DNA from: Paraspadella gotoi
Lineage: Eukaryota > Chaetognatha
Reading direction: 5' to 3'
DNA length: 64,000 nucleotides
NCBI GenBank assembly: GCA_051294375.1
Contig: CM119267.1
Coordinates: 18,082,992-18,146,991 of the forward strand
In this document: one piece after another, positions 46,024-64,000 of the stretch
Layout of the letters: every line of letters begins with the position of its first letter
How positions within the stretch are numbered: the stretch's first letter is position 1
Notes under the pieces: generated by a model
What the model was told of the DNA's origin: nothing
Databases searched by the model: none
What the model saw: the letters and a program-made list of their open reading frames with translations, nothing else
Position numbers and translations under genes: made by a program

Positions 46024-46545
46024 NNNNNNNNNNNNNNNNNNNNNNNNNNNNNNNNNNNNNNNNNNNNNNNNNNNNNNNNNNNNNNNNNNNNNNNNNNNNN
46101 NNNNNNNNNNNNNNNNNNNNNNNNNNNNNNNNNNNNNNNNNNNNNNNNNNNNNNNNNNNNNNNNNNNNNNNNNNNNNNNNNNNNNNNNNNNNNNNNNNNN
46201 NNNNNNNNNNNNNNNNNNNNNNNNNNNNNNNNNNNNNNNNNNNNNNNNNNNNNNNNNNNNNNNNNNNNNNNNNNNNNNNNNNNNNNNNNNNNNNNNNNNN
46301 NNNNNNNNNNNNNNNNNNNNNNNNNNNNNNNNNNNNNNNNNNNNNNNNNNNNNNNNNNNNNNNNNNNNNNNNNNNNNNNNNNNNNNNNNNNNNNNNNNNN
46401 NNNNNNNNNNNNNNNNNNNNNNNNNNNNNNNNNNNNNNNNNNNNNNNNNNNNNNNNNNNNNNNNNNNNNNNNNNNNNNNNNNNNNNNNNNNNNNNNNNNN
46501 NNNNNNNNNNNNNNNNNNNNNNNNNNNNNNNNNNNNNNNNNNNNN
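46024..46545. other. Assembly gap truncating the first visible LRRC34-like exon
   Basis: 522 N. Coding sequence begins at the first base after the gap, so the exon start is lost. Confidence 1.
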
Positions 46546-59742
<13,197 letters not shown>

Positions 59743-61053
59743 GTGAGGGAGATGATTGCGGAGAGACGAGAGGAGAGAGGAAGAGCACCACAGAAGACTG
59801 ATGAGAGAGAGAGAGAGAGAAGAACGAGATACGAGAAGAGGTGAAGAGAACGAGAGACTGGAGTAGAGAGAGACGAGAGATCGTGATATGAGAGAGAGGG
59901 AGAAAGAGGAAGAGATGTGACGAGAGAAGAGAGAAGAAGAGAGAAAAGTAGAGAGAGAGAGAGAGCAGCAGAGAGAGAGAGAACGAGAGAGAGGTAAGAG
60001 ACGTGAGGAGAGAAGATCGAGAGGCCACGAGAGAGAAGGAGATTGGAGAGAGCACGAGAGATGAGAAGAGAGAGAGAGACGAGAGAGAGAGAGAGAGAGA
60101 CGAGAAGAGCAGAGAGACGAGAGTCGAGAGAGAGATGAAGAGAGAGGAGGGGAGAGAGAGAGAAGAGAGAGATCCTTCGAGAGAGAGAAAGACCGAGAGA
60201 GAGAGAATTGGCAAACGGAAATCTTTAAAATTCTATTTTTGGCATAATGAAAAAAGGGAAAGCTGAGTCGGGCAGAAAAGAGAAAAAAAGTTCCTGGAAT
60301 AAAAAAAAAACCTAATGAGATGTCGAACTCAATACAACAATGATTCCAGATTCCAGAAGAAAAACTCTTAATTGGGGTTTTTGTCAGTTGAAGATTCTTT
60401 TTCCCAAGTTCAGACTAGAAAAATTCTTTGGATTAAAATGTTGTCCCATGTGTTTCACTGTGTCGTGTACACTTTTTCATGCAACATTGAGTAATTTTGC
60501 CGGATTTGTTTAATATTTAAGACTGGATTTAGTCACTGTTGTTTTTTAATCTCAAAGGACATTGCCCTAATTTTCCAAAGCGGACGGATTGACAAGCGAA
60601 CGGCGACTTTTTTTTAATTTAAATTTTTAAAAAAAATATTTTTTCCACTTCGCTTTTTTGTTCTTGTTTAAATTTAAAAAAGGAAACTAGTTGGTGTGGC
60701 AAAATAACGAAAGAACCGAAGTGGACAAAAAAGGAAAGATTCATCGCTTAGTTGAAATCGGTTGTCCTTTTTTGCTTCGACTAATGTCAATCTATTGTCT
60801 CTTTTGCATAGGAATCAATTCACCATATCTCTTATCGCGATTAAAAAAGCCTCCTATTAATTCAATTTCGATTACCAAACTTGCTTATTCATTATTTTTC
60901 TATGTCATTCTATTTTATGTATCTGTATAATAATTTGCTAAGAATTTCACAGCTCAATTAATTTTCAATTTCCGAATTCCAATAACCTTTAAGATTCTGA
61001 GCACTATCTCCCCTGCGAGTCTCGAGCTTATCTCTTACCTACAACTTTCTTCC

Positions 61054-61355
61054 NNNNNNNNNNNNNNNNNNNNNNNNNNNNNNNNNNNNNNNNNNNNNNN
61101 NNNNNNNNNNNNNNNNNNNNNNNNNNNNNNNNNNNNNNNNNNNNNNNNNNNNNNNNNNNNNNNNNNNNNNNNNNNNNNNNNNNNNNNNNNNNNNNNNNNN
61201 NNNNNNNNNNNNNNNNNNNNNNNNNNNNNNNNNNNNNNNNNNNNNNNNNNNNNNNNNNNNNNNNNNNNNNNNNNNNNNNNNNNNNNNNNNNNNNNNNNNN
61301 NNNNNNNNNNNNNNNNNNNNNNNNNNNNNNNNNNNNNNNNNNNNNNNNNNNNNNN
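61054..61355. other. Assembly gap
   Basis: 302 N flanked by AT-rich and G-rich sequence. Confidence 1.
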
Positions 61356-61549
61356 GGTTGGGGAAGGGAAGGAAGGGAGCGTAGATAATGTGGAGTCTTT
61401 GGATGGATGGAAGGAAGGAAGAGTGACAAGAAATAAGACCATAGGGGAAATAGAAAGGAATAAAAAAAAATTAGAAAACGAATGAGTGAATAAATAAATG
61501 AACGAACGAATGAATGATTTAATTAAATGTAGGAAGTAATAAGTGAATG

Positions 61550-61651
61550 AATGAATGCATTAAGAAATGAATGAATGAAGAAATGAATGAATGAATGAAT
61601 AAATGAATAAATAAATTATTGAATGAATGAATGAATGAATGAATGAATGAA
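61550..61651 (+). repeat. (AATG)n tetranucleotide array
   Basis: ATGA/AATG units with occasional AATA interruptions; a related sparse array starts near 61480. Confidence 0.92.
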
Positions 61652-61805
61652 TTAATGTAAAAAAAAAGTTTCCCGGGAAACCGGAGCAAAAGCCAGGGGA
61701 AGGAATGACGAACGAATATTCCCGCGCCACAAAGTCCATTAGTTCATCGCGGAGAGAAGTTTAAATATGAATGTGGCGACCACCGTCGGGAGAAAATAAA
61801 AAGGG

Positions 61806-62203
61806 AAGCATGAATGGAACGGATCGGCAAGAGGGGAGAGGGCGAGGGCGGGAGGACCGAGGACGAGAGGGGGAGAGGAGAGAGAGAGACGAGAGAGAGA
61901 GAGAGAAGGATGAGAGAGAGGGCGAGAGGAGAGAGAGATGAGAACAGGAGCGAGAAAGAGAGAGAGAGAATTAACAAGAGGAAGACATGAATACCGATCT
62001 GGCCAAGAGGGAGAGGGGGAGGGATGGAGAGAGAGAGGGGGAGAGATAGAGAGAGAGAGAGATGAGAGAGGGAAGAAAAGAGGAGGACGAGATGACGAGA
62101 GAGAGAGAATAAGAGGGCGAGAGAGAGAGAGAGACGAGAGACAGAATAAAGAGAGGAAGACCGGAATGACGATCGGACTAAGTGGGAGAGGGGAGGGCGG
62201 GCG

Positions 62204-62240
<37 letters not shown>

Positions 62241-62442
62241 AGAGAGAAGAGACGAGAAGCAAGAGAGAGAGAGAAAAAAGAGGAAGATGAAATGACGTCG
62301 GCTAGAGGGAGAGGGGGAGGGCGGGACAAGAAGGAGGGGGAGGAGAGATAAAGAAGGAGGAGAGAGAGAGAGGAGAGGAAGAGAGAGAGGAGAGAGAAGA
62401 GAGAGCGGAGACGAGGAGAGAGATAAGAGAGAGCGAAAAGAT

Positions 62443-62485
<43 letters not shown>

Positions 62486-62490
62486 ATACA
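61806..62490 (+). repeat. GA-rich degenerate minisatellite, unit about 125-176 bp
   Basis: Four similar anchors recur near 61806, 61982, 62156 and 62282. Each has AAG..ATGA, then CGATCGG or a variant, then AAGAGGGAGAGGGGGAGGG or a variant. GAGA filler of varying length separates them. It ends in a pure (AG)n run at 62447-62480. Confidence 0.7.
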
Positions 62491-63466
62491 AAGGAAGAGG
62501 ACGAATGAGAAAGAGAAAAGAACCTAGGGACAAAATGGGATAAAAATTGTGGGGATGAAAACGGGAAGAGGAGATAAACGTGGGAAACAAAAAAAAAATG
62601 GGGATAAAAATAAAGAAATTAAAATTGTAGACCAAAATAGAAAGGAAAGAAGAATTGGGGTGATGACAATGAAAAAAAAACTGGTGTCAAACTGATGCCG
62701 AAATGAAAATGAAAAAGAAAATTTTGGCAAATAAAAATAAAAATGAACTTGTAAATCCTACTACGAATTGCTTAATACTAATTCATTATCTCCTGTGCAA
62801 TATGCATGCGATGTCTCTTCAACAACGAAAAAGAAACGATGGTCAAATGTAAAAAGAAGTATGAAGTATAAAATGGAGAGATACGTGAGAAGTGGGGTTC
62901 ACAATGAGTCACATACAGAAACTCCTAATTCCTTAACCCGACCTTAAAAAAAATTAGAAAACGAATGAACAGCGGAAAATGACTCCAATTAATTGGACAT
63001 AATTTGTTATTCAGCGATGGCTTTATTATTTCCGCGCGGACATTGCGCCCCGCGGCTGTTTCTGGCCAACTGTACCGTGTCCTAGTCTTCATCGCCATTG
63101 TCCTCGTCGTTGTTGTCATAATTGTCTCAGTGGACTTTGTCCCTCACCTTTTTCGCTGACGTCATAGTGAGGCTGTGAAAAAAAAGGGGAAAGAAAGGAG
63201 ACCGGAAACGACGACGACGATGACGACGTCGAACCAGACGAGGAGAAATGGGCGCTAATTAGGCTTCAAACTTTGACAAGCTGTTGCCATGACGACGATA
63301 ACGACGACGACGACGAGGATTGCAAAAAAAAAAGGCGTTAATGGATTTTTGGAGTAGAAACTGATTCGATCTCAATTTCTTCGCAATTATCAGAGAAAAA
63401 GTTGCGGACGCATTAGTAGCGTCATTAATGCCATTACGCAATTAGCCTGATTTCTTTTCTTTCTCT

Positions 63467-63497
<31 letters not shown>

Positions 63498-64000
63498 GCT
63501 TCGCCGCCTCCTTTCACGTTCATTAGAGGTCGCTCTCTGTGTCTCGGTCTTCCGTCCCAGGGGTGACAATCTGTCCGTAGAAAAAGAAATTTATTGTTTC
63601 CATTAAAATCGTTTGGGTTCCGATCGAAGGAACCGAAATAGGCGGGCAAGTGACGTGGGTTCAACGGGGAGGGGAGAAGAAAGAACGACGGGTGGGCGGG
63701 GGTCAGTAGAAAGAAAGGAAAGAGCAGAGAGCTGTAAAAAGAAGAGAAAAGGCAGGAAGGGGAAAAAGAAAGAGAAAGAAAGGCGGGGGGAAAGAAAGAA
63801 GATAGGACGAGAAAGGGGGGGAAAAAAGGAAAGGAGTAAAAGTAGAATGAGAAAAAGAAAAGAAAGAAGTAAATTGAAAATGATAGAAATTACGACTGAT
63901 TAACCTGAGCGGAAAGGAAATGAGAGAAGCGGGGAACCGGAATCGCGGCAAAGGAGGAAGTACGAGAAGTTGGGGAGAAAAAGATTCAATTTGTTTATAA

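Larger units (their letters stand above)
41511..46545. other. Gap-ridden region without recognised exons
   Basis: It contains six runs of N (41846-42052, 43427-44337, 44698-44817, 45587-45906, 46024-46545, plus the one just upstream). A truncated repeat A remnant lies at 42500-42575. A Pro/Ala-coding GC-rich scrap sits between two gaps (45907-45960). Coding exons hidden in the gaps cannot be excluded. Confidence 0.5.
59743..64000. other. Purine-rich region downstream of the last visible exon
   Basis: No exon was recognised. The region consists of GA-rich tracts (59755-60210), AT-rich sequence (60220-61030), a gap (61054-61355), an AATG array, a GA-rich minisatellite and, from 62700, mixed sequence with short CT and GAC arrays (63290-63320, 63460-63500). 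Further LRRC34-like exons probably lie beyond the window or in the gap. Confidence 0.5.

Noticed and set aside
61739-62635. 298-codon minus-strand open frame
   Set aside because: It is produced by the GA-rich minisatellite; the sequence is almost only Ser, Leu, Phe and Pro.

Overview
This is a eukaryotic, metazoan scaffold piece. Genes are split by introns with GT-AG borders. Exons are rich in G or C at third codon positions, while introns and spacers are AT-rich or simple-sequence. Every recognisable protein belongs to an animal family: an SLC6 transporter, TBC1D24/Skywalker, the polyadenylation factor FIP1 and an LRRC34-like protein. There are no bacterial-style operons, CRISPR arrays or insertion sequences. 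An interstitial TTAGGG-like tract and an LRRC34 homologue lean away from chromadorean nematodes (TTAGGC telomeres) and insects (TTAGG), but I cannot name the lineage. Twelve runs of N show it is a draft assembly.

Layout. 1-3.6 kb is AT-rich with no gene I can support. 3.7-10 kb holds the SLC6 gene (+, two exons around a 4.4-kb intron). That intron carries a perfect 111-bp-arm palindrome with a hammerhead-like motif, telomere-like repeats and several dispersed repeats. 11.7-17.4 kb holds a complete TBC1D24/Skywalker gene (+, eleven exons, 737 codons, every splice phase consistent). 18.5-20.7 kb holds the 3' part of a single-pass membrane protein gene (+) that I do not recognise. 21.5-23.8 kb holds a complete three-exon FIP1 gene (+). 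25.7-32.7 kb holds a minus-strand gene of about eight exons for a small two-pass membrane protein that I do not recognise. 37.7 kb has an isolated coding exon (+). 46.5-59.7 kb holds seven exons of an LRRC34-like leucine-rich-repeat gene (+), interrupted by gaps and incomplete at both ends.

The second half (33-64 kb) is mostly non-coding. It is dominated by strand-asymmetric CT/GA microsatellites, tri- and tetranucleotide arrays, degenerate minisatellites and a 1.68-kb direct duplication next to gaps that is probably an assembly artefact.

The genes do not form a pathway. They are unrelated housekeeping or neuronal-type genes lying next to each other: membrane transport, synaptic-vesicle/endosomal traffic, mRNA 3'-end formation, and a leucine-rich-repeat adaptor. 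The most unusual items are the hairpin element, the substituted ion- and substrate-site residues of the SLC6 protein, the large in-frame insertion in TBC1D24, and the possible frame breaks or non-canonical splice site in the minus-strand and LRRC34-like genes.
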